From assembly GCA_051866775.1 (NCBI GenBank), contig JBJDXR010000033.1, positions 39,304 through 103,303 on the forward strand: a stretch of 64,000 bases of DNA. The letters are read 5' to 3'. The position numbers and the translations under genes are program-made. A model generated the notes under the pieces. The model did no database searches. It worked only from the letters and a program-made list of their open reading frames with translations, and had not been told where the DNA came from. The DNA is from RUG626 sp051866775 (lineage in GTDB: Bacteria; Bacillota; Clostridia; Oscillospirales; Oscillospiraceae). Positions 52,524 through 60,588 of the stretch are shown one piece after another. How positions within the stretch are numbered: position 1 is the stretch's first letter; every line of letters begins with the position of its first letter.

Positions 52524-53120
52524 TTATACTTTCTTCAGCGTTTTCTTTCCGATATTGATAAGCCGGTCGATGACTCCGCTGAGGATCAGGTCCAGCCCAA
52601 GCTCAAACACAAAGTTCCAGCCGATGAAGAATGTGATAATCACCATCGCGCCGCTGCCGGTTATTCCAAAACCAGCGGCATATTCCACGCAGTAATCAAG
52701 AAAGAACGCGAGGCAGCCCAGGAAAAACACGCCGGTATTCACCACCGGGCAGACCACAGCCGCCGCCAGTACCGCAACAAAACTGTTTTTCTTTTCCAAA
52801 AGCTTATACACTAATCCAGCCGCAAGACCTGCCAGCGTCCCCTTGAGGAGTACGGTAAGAATAGTGCCAAAGGGATTCCATGCCATGAACAAACCTGCAT
52901 CCCCCGAAATCAGAACCGTGATTCCGAACACCAGTCCCAGCCATGCCCCCGCCAGAGGACCGCACAGGGCGGCACCAATGACGATAGGAACACCCACCAG
53001 CGAGACAGCAAATACGCCGAATCGGATAGACACTCCTAACAGCTGCAGCACAGCCACAATGGCTGTGAACAGGGCTACGAGCACCAGTTTTTTTGTTTGT
53101 ACGCTGTTTTTACTATTCAA
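52524..53120 (-). CDS. panT: ECF transporter substrate-binding subunit, PanT-like (pantothenate)
   Basis: 198 residues from a TTG at 53120, eight bases after GCAGGAGG. The family start (KKLVLVALFTAIVAVLQLLG) leads into about six membrane helices, including AWLGLVFGITVLISGD and WNPFGTILTVLLKGTLAG. This is an S component; the shared EcfA/EcfT energy module is encoded elsewhere. The pantothenate assignment rests on its operon with coaX. Confidence 0.8.
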   Translation of the reverse strand: MNSKNSVQTKKLVLVALFTAIVAVLQLLGVSIRFGVFAVSLVGVPIVIGAALCGPLAGAWLGLVFGITVLISGDAGLFMAWNPFGTILTVLLKGTLAGLAAGLVYKLLEKKNSFVAVLAAAVVCPVVNTGVFFLGCLAFFLDYCVEYAAGFGITGSGAMVIITFFIGWNFVFELGLDLILSGVIDRLINIGKKTLKKV

Positions 53121-53222
53121 TTTAAAAACCTCCTGCTGTCGCTCCACCATATGTGGATGCGGCGCAAATTTTGATACACCCGAATTATAATAAGCTTCGG
53201 CGTTTTTTGCAATACATTAGTG

Positions 53223-54011
53223 TTAAAAAAACTTTTCCGGCTGTGAATGCTTTTTCGACACGAGAATTTCAAGCTCGGGGAAGCTGCTTTTCAGATAGCT
53301 TTTCAAATATTCTACAACAACGTTCTCTGTGGGGTAATGTCCGGCGTCAATAAGGTTTATTGGCAGCTCCGCCGCATCAAGGAACACATTATACTTAATA
53401 TCCGCCGTCACATATGTGTCACAGCCCAGCTCAAAAGCCCTGTACAGTTCTGAACCTCCCGAGCCTCCGCACACGGCGACCTTTCTTACCATAAGCCCAG
53501 CGTCAAAATAACGAAGCCCTGATGCCCCAAGTGCCGACTTTACATGTCCCAAAAAGCTTAAAAAACTCTGAGAGCGCACAGAGCCGAATCTACCTAAACC
53601 GTACTTATCTCCATTTTCATCAGTCCCGTCAACAAGCATCGGTTCAAAATTCTCAAGTCCGATTGACTCAGCCAGCGCATCGTTGACCCCCCCGGCGGAA
53701 ACATCAAGATTTGTATGCATACAAATTGCAGACAGCTTGTTTTCCGCAAGTTTTAAGACTTTGCGCCCTGCAAGGTCATCATCTGTGATCTTTTTAAGCT
53801 CAAAAAACAGCGGATGGTGGGAAACAATAAGTTCTGCTCCACAGCTTACCGCCTCGTTTATTACCTCATCAGTAATGTCTAACGCCGTGATGATCTTTGA
53901 TACCTCCTGCCTTCCGCTTCCCACAAGCAGGCCGACATTATCAAAATCCATTTTACGCTCTATCGGCGCAAGCTCACATAATTTTTTAAGAACATCGGAT
54001 ACCGTCACCAT
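53223..54011 (-). CDS. Nif3-like dinuclear metal centre protein (GTP cyclohydrolase 1 type 2 family)
   Basis: 262 residues. DFDNVGLLVGSG and VSHHPLFF (two metal His) are the N-terminal metal motifs, CMHTNLDVSAGGVNDAL follows, and the C-terminal LIDAGHYPTENVVVEYL holds the remaining ligands. Members form toroidal hexamers with two metals; their substrate is unsettled. It overlaps trmK by seven bases, the usual pairing in Firmicutes. Confidence 0.93.
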   Translation of the reverse strand: MVTVSDVLKKLCELAPIERKMDFDNVGLLVGSGRQEVSKIITALDITDEVINEAVSCGAELIVSHHPLFFELKKITDDDLAGRKVLKLAENKLSAICMHTNLDVSAGGVNDALAESIGLENFEPMLVDGTDENGDKYGLGRFGSVRSQSFLSFLGHVKSALGASGLRYFDAGLMVRKVAVCGGSGGSELYRAFELGCDTYVTADIKYNVFLDAAELPINLIDAGHYPTENVVVEYLKSYLKSSFPELEILVSKKHSQPEKFF

Positions 54012-54700
54012 CTGCTTACCTCCTCCATCATCTCACGCACCACAGCAAGCTTTTTCTCCGTCTCTTCAAGCTGGGGCCTTTGGTCAATTTCAGCCCTCTT
54101 GAGGCCATCTATTATACGGACATATTTTTTGTCGAGCCGTTCAAGATACACCGGAAAAAGCGCATCCTTGCTGTTTATAAGATGTCTCCAAATAAAATCG
54201 ACAACATCGGGGCTCAGATCCTCATCGGCGCCCCCGGAAACGGAGAACACGACATAAAGCTTCCCCTCATCAAGCACAAGTCTGGCCTCCTCGGATCTGT
54301 ATCCGTTTTCGGCAAGCCACCCGCATAGCCGTTCAAGCTTTGTCTGGGGCTGTAAAACGATACGCACGCCGCTTTTTGTCCAAGGGGCAGCGGAAAGTAT
54401 GTTTATTATCATATCTCCGCCCATACCGGAAATTATCACCGTATCGTAGTCATCCCCGCACCCTAAAAGGCCATCTGCCAGAAAAAAATCGATCTTATCT
54501 ATAACTCCATACTCAGCCGCTGAACTTTTTGCCTTATTAAGCGGTCCTTCGTTAATATCAGATGCGGCCAAGCGCTCATATCTGTCTGCCTGAGCAAAAA
54601 ACACCGGTATATATCCGTGATCTGTCCCAACATCAATTATCCTCTTACCTGATCGGGCAAAGTCCGCTATAGCAGAAAGTCTAACAGAAAGGTTAATCAT
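54005..54700 (-). CDS. trmK: tRNA (adenine-22-N1)-methyltransferase
   Basis: 231 residues from the ATG at 54700 (TGGAG seven bases upstream). SAM-binding IIDVGTDHGYIPVFFAQ, SGMGGDMIINIL and the LQPQTKLERL region match TrmK, which methylates A22 of tRNA in Gram-positive bacteria. A helical C-terminal domain ends it. It is in one unit with the Nif3-like gene. Confidence 0.94.
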   Translation of the reverse strand: MINLSVRLSAIADFARSGKRIIDVGTDHGYIPVFFAQADRYERLAASDINEGPLNKAKSSAAEYGVIDKIDFFLADGLLGCGDDYDTVIISGMGGDMIINILSAAPWTKSGVRIVLQPQTKLERLCGWLAENGYRSEEARLVLDEGKLYVVFSVSGGADEDLSPDVVDFIWRHLINSKDALFPVYLERLDKKYVRIIDGLKRAEIDQRPQLEETEKKLAVVREMMEEVSRW

Positions 54701-54717
54701 ATCCAAACTCCATAAAA

Positions 54718-54749
54718 CAATGAAAGGCGGACAGCGTCCGCCTTCATTG
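54718..54749 (-). terminator. Terminator after the DUF1858 gene
   Basis: CAATGAAAGGCGGAC and GTCCGCCTTCATTG pair almost perfectly around a 3-base loop; on the minus strand TTTTA follows. Confidence 0.8.
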
Positions 54750-54772
54750 ATACCTATACTTTTTAACTTTGA

Positions 54773-54979
54773 TTAGGCGCGCTGGGCAACGAAATTGTTA
54801 AGATTTGTGAGAAAATCGTCAACATTTACGCCATGAACGGCACACGCCTCTTCAATAGTCTCGCCGCTGGCCATAGCACAGCCAAGGCAGTGCATGCCAA
54901 TAGAAAGAAATATGGGTGCGGAGTCCGGAGCCGCAGCAAGGACTTCAGAAATAACAGTATCTTTAGTAAACTCTGTCAT
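54773..54979 (-). CDS. DUF1858 redox-disulfide domain protein
   Basis: 68 residues. The core is one DUF1858 domain with a CXXC (HCLGCAMASGETIEEACAVHG), found alone or next to hybrid-cluster proteins and thought to be redox-active. GGAGG lies just upstream of the ATG. It stands as a single gene. Its partner is not visible. Confidence 0.85.
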   Translation of the reverse strand: MTEFTKDTVISEVLAAAPDSAPIFLSIGMHCLGCAMASGETIEEACAVHGVNVDDFLTNLNNFVAQRA

Positions 54980-55064
54980 GATTGTAACCTCCGAATAATG
55001 AATTCAACTTTATTATACCCGCCGGCTCGATATATTTCAATACCAAAATACTCTTAAATATTAC

Positions 55065-55097
55065 AAAAAAGGAGGCAAGCTCGTGCTTACCTCCTTT
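55065..55097 (-). terminator. Terminator after the zinc-ribbon gene
   Basis: AAAGGAGGCAAGC pairs with GCTTACCTCCTTT (one mismatch) around TCGT; on the minus strand TTTTTTG follows. It lies about 70 bases past the zinc-ribbon stop codon. Confidence 0.75.
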
Positions 55098-55168
55098 AAT
55101 TGGGCATTAATTTATAAAAATTGAGAATGCCTAGGGGCTAAGACCTATCTAAGCCCATTTGCGTAAGG

Positions 55169-55453
55169 TCAAGCCTGACCCTGCTCCTTCATCTTTGCAA
55201 AGCACTCACTGCAATATACAGGCCTGTCAGACTTCGGCTCGAACGGAACCTTGGCCTCTCCACCACAAGCTGCGCAAACTGCAGTAAAATACTCTCTGGG
55301 ACCGCGAGCAGCGTTCTTGCGTGCATCACGGCAGGCCTTGCAGCGCTGAGGCTCGTTCTGGAAGCCGCGCTCTGCATAGAATTCCTGCTCACCGGCGGTG
55401 AAAACGAACTCCTGACCACACTCTTTGCAAACTAATGTCTTGTCTTCGTACAT
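55169..55453 (-). CDS. Zinc-ribbon protein (CxxC-x17-CxxC type)
   Basis: 94 residues from the ATG at 55453, about five bases after GTGAGGT. Two zinc ribbons are clear: LVCKECGQEF paired with RCKACRDARK, and AVCAACGGEAKVPF paired with VYCSECFAKM. Such short proteins are abundant in Clostridia and often highly expressed; the function is unknown. It stands alone between sigH and the DUF1858 gene. Confidence 0.82.
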   Translation of the reverse strand: MYEDKTLVCKECGQEFVFTAGEQEFYAERGFQNEPQRCKACRDARKNAARGPREYFTAVCAACGGEAKVPFEPKSDRPVYCSECFAKMKEQGQA

Positions 55454-55526
55454 AATGGACCTCACTTTTGACAAATCTTGCCCTTTGGGCTTGTATTTGC
55501 GTCAGCATATGCTGAAAACGCCATAA

Positions 55527-56111
55527 TTAAATCAGCTGCGAAAGTTTCTTTCTGATCCTCTGCACAGCATTATCAACGGACTTTACCGTCCTGCCTGCTT
55601 TCAACGCTATATCTGAATAAGAAAGGCCGTCAAGGTAATACTCAAGAATCTCTTTTTCAAGCCTTGAAAGCGTATCAGTAAACTTTGCTCTGAGTTCGTC
55701 CGTCAATTCCTGGGTTATAACAAGCTCTTCTGGATCGCACAGATAAGTTGCGGACAAGGTTTGCCTCTCATCAAACTGAGGAGACTCGAAAGAAATCGAA
55801 TCGTTAAGTGGACGATGCTTAAATCTAGAAGCCGACTTTATAGCTGTATACAATCTGCTCTTTATACAGCGCTCCGCATAGGTTTTAAACGAGGTATCAC
55901 GCAATGGCTCAAAATGGCGTACTGCGGAGAGCAGCCCGAGCATACCCTCCTGAATTAGATCCTCGCTGTCCCCACCCGTCAAAAAATAAGGACGGGCGCA
56001 GGCACGTACAAGAACAGAATATTTTTGAATCAACTGCTCCTCAGCTTCAATATCACCGGCAGCAGCAGACTTCCACAGGGACTCTTCAGAAGCGGTAATA
56101 ATATTCTCCAT
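55527..56111 (-). CDS. sigH: RNA polymerase sigma factor SigH (Spo0H)
   Basis: 194 residues. Region 2 is GDSEDLIQEGMLGLLSAVRHF and SFKTYAERCIKSRLYTAIK; region 4 is LDGLSYSDIALKAGRTVKSVDNAVQRIR. Length and sequence match sigma-H, which starts sporulation and stationary-phase genes. It has its own strong sigma-A promoter. Confidence 0.9.
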   Translation of the reverse strand: MENIITASEESLWKSAAAGDIEAEEQLIQKYSVLVRACARPYFLTGGDSEDLIQEGMLGLLSAVRHFEPLRDTSFKTYAERCIKSRLYTAIKSASRFKHRPLNDSISFESPQFDERQTLSATYLCDPEELVITQELTDELRAKFTDTLSRLEKEILEYYLDGLSYSDIALKAGRTVKSVDNAVQRIRKKLSQLI

Positions 56112-56145
56112 AAATTTGCCAGAATTTCACCATAAGAATATACAT

Positions 56146-56174
56146 ATTATACAAATCCTATTTTAATAAGTCAA
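56146..56174 (-). promoter_or_regulatory. Sigma-A-like promoter for sigH
   Basis: On the minus strand, TTGACT (56174-56169), a 17-base spacer and TATAAT (56151-56146), 35 bases before the ATG. The flanks are AT-rich, as in the AbrB-repressed Bacillus spo0H promoter. Confidence 0.8.
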
Positions 56175-56223
56175 GCAGATTTGTAAAAAATTTTAAAAAT
56201 ATATTACAAAAAAACAAGTATTT

Positions 56224-57276
56224 TTATAAATTCAGACTTGTCTGCCCTGCAAATTCAATACCAAGGTGCTCATATGCCCGTCTTGTGACACATCTTCCGC
56301 GCGGAGTGCGGGTCAAGAAGCCTTGCTGCATAAGATATGGCTCATAAACATCCTCTATTGTCACAGGCTCCTCGTTTATAGTCGCGGCTATTGTATCAAG
56401 TCCTACAGGTCCTCCGGCATAGTGCTCTATGATACTGGAGAGAAGCCGCCTGTCTATGGCGTCAAGTCCTGACTTGTCTATTTCGAGTCTTTGCAGCGCC
56501 AGGTCCGCTATATCCTTAGTTATAACACCTTTACCGTAGACCTCGGCAAAATCCCGAACACGGCGCAAAAGCCTGTTTGATATTCTGGGAGTGCCGCGGC
56601 TTCTGGAGGCTATCTCAAGCGCCCCCTCAGGTTCGATATCAACATTGAGTATCTCAGCAGAGCGCTCAACGATCTTTTTAAGCTCCTGCGGCGAATAAAG
56701 TTCAAGCTTTAAATCGATCCCAAACCTGTCTCTCAGCGGTGAAGAAAGCTGTCCGCTCCTTGTAGTGGCCCCGACGAGTGTGAAACTCTTAAGCTCAAGA
56801 CATATTGAAGTTGCTGCCGGTCCCTGACCGATAATGATATCTATCTGCCTGTCCTCCATGGCGGGATAGAGTATCTCCTCCACTGCCCTGTTCATTCTGT
56901 GTATCTCATCAATAAAAAGAATATCATTTTCATTTAGATTTGTAAGCAGAGCTGCAAGATCCTTGGGTTTCTCAATCGCAGGGCCGGAAGTCTTCCGGAG
57001 CGTGACCCCCATCTCGTTTGCTATTATTGAGGCAAGAGTAGTCTTTCCAAGTCCCGGTGGTCCATGAAGTATAACGTGGTCAAGAGGCTCTCCTCTGCGC
57101 TTAGCGCCTTCAATGAACACTTCAAGATTACGTTTTACCTTTTCTTGCCCTATATATTCCGAAAGCGTCTTTGGACGCAGGCTTCCCTCATTATCATCCT
57201 CTGCAGTGTGAGCAGCTGACATAAGCGCGCCGCCGTCATCCTCGACCTCAAATGATTCCTTTGAAAAATCTATCAT
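56224..57276 (-). CDS. ruvB: Holliday junction branch migration helicase RuvB
   Basis: 350 residues. AAA+ motor with HGPPGLGKTTLASIIA, sensor and DEIHRMNR motif (ILFIDEIHRMNR), VGATTRSG, and a winged-helix end (QQGFLTRTPRGR). The N-terminal extension of about 25 residues is usual in Firmicutes. It is the third gene of the minus-strand ruvC-ruvA-ruvB unit. Confidence 0.97.
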   Translation of the reverse strand: MIDFSKESFEVEDDGGALMSAAHTAEDDNEGSLRPKTLSEYIGQEKVKRNLEVFIEGAKRRGEPLDHVILHGPPGLGKTTLASIIANEMGVTLRKTSGPAIEKPKDLAALLTNLNENDILFIDEIHRMNRAVEEILYPAMEDRQIDIIIGQGPAATSICLELKSFTLVGATTRSGQLSSPLRDRFGIDLKLELYSPQELKKIVERSAEILNVDIEPEGALEIASRSRGTPRISNRLLRRVRDFAEVYGKGVITKDIADLALQRLEIDKSGLDAIDRRLLSSIIEHYAGGPVGLDTIAATINEEPVTIEDVYEPYLMQQGFLTRTPRGRCVTRRAYEHLGIEFAGQTSLNL

Positions 57277-57289
57277 ACCCTACAATCAC

Positions 57290-57889
57290 CTACTTCACAG
57301 AACCTTTCAATACCAGCTTGACGGCTTCCTCCACCGAAAGCTTATCAATGTCGATCTCCCTCAAGGCTAAGGATATCTCCGCAGGGCTGTAACCAAGTAC
57401 GGACAGGGCCGCCGTCACATCTGAGAGCTTCTTTCCGGCGGCACTAGGAGCTGCCTGTGGTATCGGAGCCTTGTTAAGTTCAAGCTTCTCCTTTGCAATT
57501 TTGTCCTTCAGCTCCAAAATAATGCGCTGAGCTATGCGCTTGCCTATCCCCGGCGCAGAGGTGAGCATTTTCTCATTCTCTGTCACAACAGCAAGCGCGA
57601 TCCCCTCAGGGGTAGCGGAGGATAAAATTGAAACAGCCGCTTTGGGTCCGACGCCCGAAACTGACAGCAGCATCTCAAAGCATCTTTTCTCTCCTGCGTC
57701 ATAAAAGCCGTAAATGTCAAAAGCATCCTCACGGATGTTGCAATAAGTATAAAGGCGCGCTTTCGCCCCTATCTCCAAATGGGAAAGTGTGTTAACTGTT
57801 GTATAGCACAAAAACCCGACGCCGCCTGTGTCAAGAACCACGGCGTTCTGTTCAATTATCGTTACAGTTCCTTCTATATAGTAGAACAT
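57290..57889 (-). CDS. ruvA: Holliday junction DNA-binding protein RuvA
   Basis: 199 residues. The OB fold (MFYYIEGTVTIIEQNAVVLD) and helix-hairpin-helix motifs (LSVSGVGPKAAVSIL and SAPGIGKRIAQRIILELKDK) are clear, then a flexible linker and the RuvB-binding C-terminal domain. It overlaps ruvC by 16 bases. Confidence 0.97.
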   Translation of the reverse strand: MFYYIEGTVTIIEQNAVVLDTGGVGFLCYTTVNTLSHLEIGAKARLYTYCNIREDAFDIYGFYDAGEKRCFEMLLSVSGVGPKAAVSILSSATPEGIALAVVTENEKMLTSAPGIGKRIAQRIILELKDKIAKEKLELNKAPIPQAAPSAAGKKLSDVTAALSVLGYSPAEISLALREIDIDKLSVEEAVKLVLKGSVK

Positions 57890-58392
57890 ACTGTGTTACC
57901 TCCGTATACATTCAAAAGGGAACTCGAAAACCTTGCATGGCATATGGCCAGAGCGAGCGCATCCGATGCGTCATCAGGCTTGGCGGCGGATTTCAGGTTA
58001 AGTAGTCTGCGAACCATCTCCATCATCTGCTTCTTATCCGCTCTGCCGTAACCGGTGATCGCCTGTTTAACCTGGAGCGGGGTGTACTCAAACATCGGCA
58101 CTTTCTTCTCCTGCCCGGCAAGGAGTATCACTCCCCTTCCGTGTGCAACAGAGATTCCCGTGGTTATATTAGTGTTAAAAAAAAGTTCTTCAATAGCTAT
58201 TGCCTCAGGCTTGAATGTATCGATAAGCTCAAGCATATCATGATATATCTGAGAAAGCCTAAGTGATAGATTCTGCCCGGCGGGGGTTGTGATTGCACCG
58301 CATCCGAGGAGCTTTACAGAGCTTCCCTCCGTGCGTATCGCTCCAAAGCCGACTGTCGCTATTCCTGGGTCTATTCCCAGAATCACCGCCAT
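57874..58392 (-). CDS. ruvC: Holliday junction resolvase RuvC
   Basis: 172 residues. The catalytic acidic residues lie in ILGIDPGIATVGFG, AIEELFFNTN and the C-terminal KPDDASDALALAICH. It resolves Holliday junctions together with RuvAB, whose genes follow in the same transcript. Confidence 0.97.
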   Translation of the reverse strand: MAVILGIDPGIATVGFGAIRTEGSSVKLLGCGAITTPAGQNLSLRLSQIYHDMLELIDTFKPEAIAIEELFFNTNITTGISVAHGRGVILLAGQEKKVPMFEYTPLQVKQAITGYGRADKKQMMEMVRRLLNLKSAAKPDDASDALALAICHARFSSSLLNVYGGNTVCSTI

Positions 58393-58424
58393 AAAGCACT
58401 CCCCTTAAAAAATACATTTTATTT

Positions 58425-58453
58425 ATTCTACCACATTATAATTGCAACTTCAA
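58425..58453 (-). promoter_or_regulatory. Sigma-A-like promoter for ruvC-ruvA-ruvB
   Basis: On the minus strand, TTGAAG (58453-58448), a 17-base spacer and TAGAAT (58430-58425), 32 bases before the ruvC ATG. No LexA box was recognised. Confidence 0.55.
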
Positions 58454-58516
58454 TCAGATATATCAGACACGCACAAAAGTATAATTTCACTCAAAACATC
58501 ACAAAAATCCTACCAC

Positions 58517-58545
58517 CGCATAGACTGTATTGAAGTTCATAAAAT
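58517..58545 (+). promoter_or_regulatory. Candidate sigma-E promoter for the Cys-rich protein gene
   Basis: GCATAG at 58518-58523, a 14-base spacer and CATAAAAT at 58538-58545. The -10 matches seven of eight sigma-E positions; the -35 keeps only the central ATA. Transcription would begin about 40 bases before the ATG. Confidence 0.4.
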
Positions 58546-58589
58546 TCTCCGCAAATGACAGGAGAAAAGGTAAATAAGGAGGAAACATA

Positions 58590-59420
58590 ATGCCATCAAG
58601 GGTTACACCGGGCCCGATTCAAAGCGACGCTAGCATTCGGGAAGCAGTTTGTGTACATACAAACAAGATCTATGATTCATGTAAAGATAAAGACTGCCTT
58701 GAGGATCTTAGGGTTTATTTAAACTCCGCATCCCAGTGCGCAGTTGACAACGCAGTAAGCATACGTTCAAAATCAGCCACCTTATTGTGCGCGGTTCCTG
58801 AGGTAGAGCCGGTATCCTTCAACAGGGGTTACTATACCGTCGATGTCAGGTTCTTCTATAAAATACGCGGAGAGGCCTGTACGCTCAGCAACCAGTCAGT
58901 CCCCATATGCGGCCTTGCCACATTTGACAAGCGTGTACTGCTGTTCGGCAGCGAGGGCAATGCTAAGATCTTCACTTCCGAAAGAGGCTCCTGCTGTATG
59001 TCAAAGTACGTCATCGAAAGCTCCAACCTTCCAACAGCTGTTGTGGAGGCGGTCGATCCAATTATCCTCGATTTAAAGTTTGTCGACGCATGTCAAAGCT
59101 CGCCCTCTGACTGTGAGGTGCTGGAAGTTCCGTCATATATATCCGATATGTTTGATGGACCACTTGGCATGGACAATTCCGGACGCCGCGTTTTCGTTAC
59201 ATTGGGACAGTTTACTATCGTGCGTCTTGAGCGTGACTCTCAGCTTCTCATGCCTGCGTATGACTACTGCATGCCGGATAAGGAGTGTGTTGGGACAGGG
59301 AGCGACGACCCCTGCACAATGTTCTCACGCATAGATTTTCCTGTTGACGAATTCTTCCCGCCGGATACAATTTCAAACCCAGAGGACTATAGGGACTTCA
59401 TAGAACAAGCCGGGGAATAA
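58590..59420 (+). CDS. Conserved clostridial Cys-rich protein of unknown function
   Basis: 276 residues with a strong ribosome site (AAGGAGG). The segment VCVHTNKIYDSCKDKDCLED is striking, and further Cys occur at SQCAVD, LLCAV, EACTLS, PICGLA, SCCMSK, DACQSSPSDCEV, YDYCMPDKEC and DPCTMF, well above average for a cytoplasmic protein. No signal peptide or membrane helix is seen. I do not recognise a named family; I associate this pattern with a conserved hypothetical protein of Clostridia. The sigma-E-like promoter suggests a spore-coat or exosporium link, an inference only. Confidence 0.6.
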   Translation: MPSRVTPGPIQSDASIREAVCVHTNKIYDSCKDKDCLEDLRVYLNSASQCAVDNAVSIRSKSATLLCAVPEVEPVSFNRGYYTVDVRFFYKIRGEACTLSNQSVPICGLATFDKRVLLFGSEGNAKIFTSERGSCCMSKYVIESSNLPTAVVEAVDPIILDLKFVDACQSSPSDCEVLEVPSYISDMFDGPLGMDNSGRRVFVTLGQFTIVRLERDSQLLMPAYDYCMPDKECVGTGSDDPCTMFSRIDFPVDEFFPPDTISNPEDYRDFIEQAGE

Positions 59421-59433
59421 AAGCTGATATATA

Positions 59434-59469
59434 AAATGGGCGGACAGTCTCCGCCCATTTGACTTTTTT
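59434..59469 (+). terminator. Rho-independent terminator after the Cys-rich protein gene
   Basis: AAATGGGCGGA and TCCGCCCATTT pair around a 5-base loop, followed by GACTTTTTT. Confidence 0.9.
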
Positions 59470-59519
59470 GATGTAATGCTTTAAAATATCATTTATCTGT
59501 TAATTTGGAGAGATATTTT

Positions 59520-60524
59520 ATGGATTCCTATATACCCGAAAAATATAAACCGGTGCTCGGTATTTATGACACTCAACGGGCAATCAGTATTCTAAAAAGA
59601 ACATTTGAAAGCAACCTCAGCCGCCGTCTCAATCTGATGCGTGTATCCGCCCCTCTTTTTGTCGAGGGCAGCTCGGGCCTTAACGACGATCTAAACGGTG
59701 TGGAGCGGCCGGTCAGCTTCGATATTCCTGACGCGCACAAGGAAGGACAGGTTGTACACTCCCTTGCTAAATGGAAGCGTATGGCTCTGCACAGATACGG
59801 CTTTGCACCCGGTGCCGGAATTTATACGGATATGAACGCCATCCGCAGAGATGAGCATACAGACAACCTGCACTCCATCTATGTCGATCAATGGGACTGG
59901 GAGAAGGTAATAACAAGCAGCGACAGGAACCTTTCGTATCTGAAAGAAACCGTTTCGGCTATAGTAACCTCCATTGCGGACACCAGTGATATTATAAAAT
60001 CCGAGTTCCCTGCTATAACCGCCGACATCTGCCGCGACATATCTTTTGTCACAAGTCAAGAGCTTGAGGATGCATATCCGGAGCTTTCAGCGAAGGAGCG
60101 AGAAAACAAATTTGTCAAGGAGCACCGCACCACATTCATTATGCAGATAGGCGGCGCCCTCCGCTCCGGTTCTCCACATGACGGACGTGCCCCCGACTAT
60201 GACGACTGGTCTCTGAACGGAGATATTATGTTCTGGGATGACGTGCTGGACTCAGCAATCGAAATTTCCTCAATGGGCATACGTGTCGATCCACAGTCTC
60301 TGGACAAGCAGCTTAGCATATCCGGCTGCGACAGCAGGCGCTCACTCCCCTTCCACAGGATGCTTTTATGCGGAGAGCTCCCACTGACTATCGGTGGAGG
60401 CATCGGCCAATCCCGCCTTTGTATGCTTCTCCTGCAAAAGGCTCACATTGGCGAGGTGCAGGCATCCATATGGGATGACCGGACTATTGATGTATGCAAA
60501 CGTGCCGGGGTCACACTTCTGTAA
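59520..60524 (+). CDS. asnA: Aspartate--ammonia ligase (asparagine synthetase A)
   Basis: 334 residues from the ATG at 59520, eight bases after GGAGAG. The class II synthetase-like fold has SAPLFVEGSSGLNDDLNGVE, DQWDWEKVI and the C-terminal GGGIGQSRLCMLLLQKAHIGE. It makes asparagine from aspartate, ammonia and ATP. It is a single gene between terminators. Confidence 0.95.
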   Translation: MDSYIPEKYKPVLGIYDTQRAISILKRTFESNLSRRLNLMRVSAPLFVEGSSGLNDDLNGVERPVSFDIPDAHKEGQVVHSLAKWKRMALHRYGFAPGAGIYTDMNAIRRDEHTDNLHSIYVDQWDWEKVITSSDRNLSYLKETVSAIVTSIADTSDIIKSEFPAITADICRDISFVTSQELEDAYPELSAKERENKFVKEHRTTFIMQIGGALRSGSPHDGRAPDYDDWSLNGDIMFWDDVLDSAIEISSMGIRVDPQSLDKQLSISGCDSRRSLPFHRMLLCGELPLTIGGGIGQSRLCMLLLQKAHIGEVQASIWDDRTIDVCKRAGVTLL

Positions 60525-60555
60525 TATCAGCACCTGCAATATATATTGAAATATT

Positions 60556-60586
60556 AAAGAGGCGGCACGGTTGTGCCGCCTCTTTT
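60556..60586. terminator. Terminator between asnA and the glycosyltransferase gene
   Basis: AAAGAGGCGGCAC and GTGCCGCCTCTTT form a perfect 13-base-pair stem around GGTT, with a short T-run, between converging genes. Confidence 0.88.
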
Positions 60587-60588
60587 GA

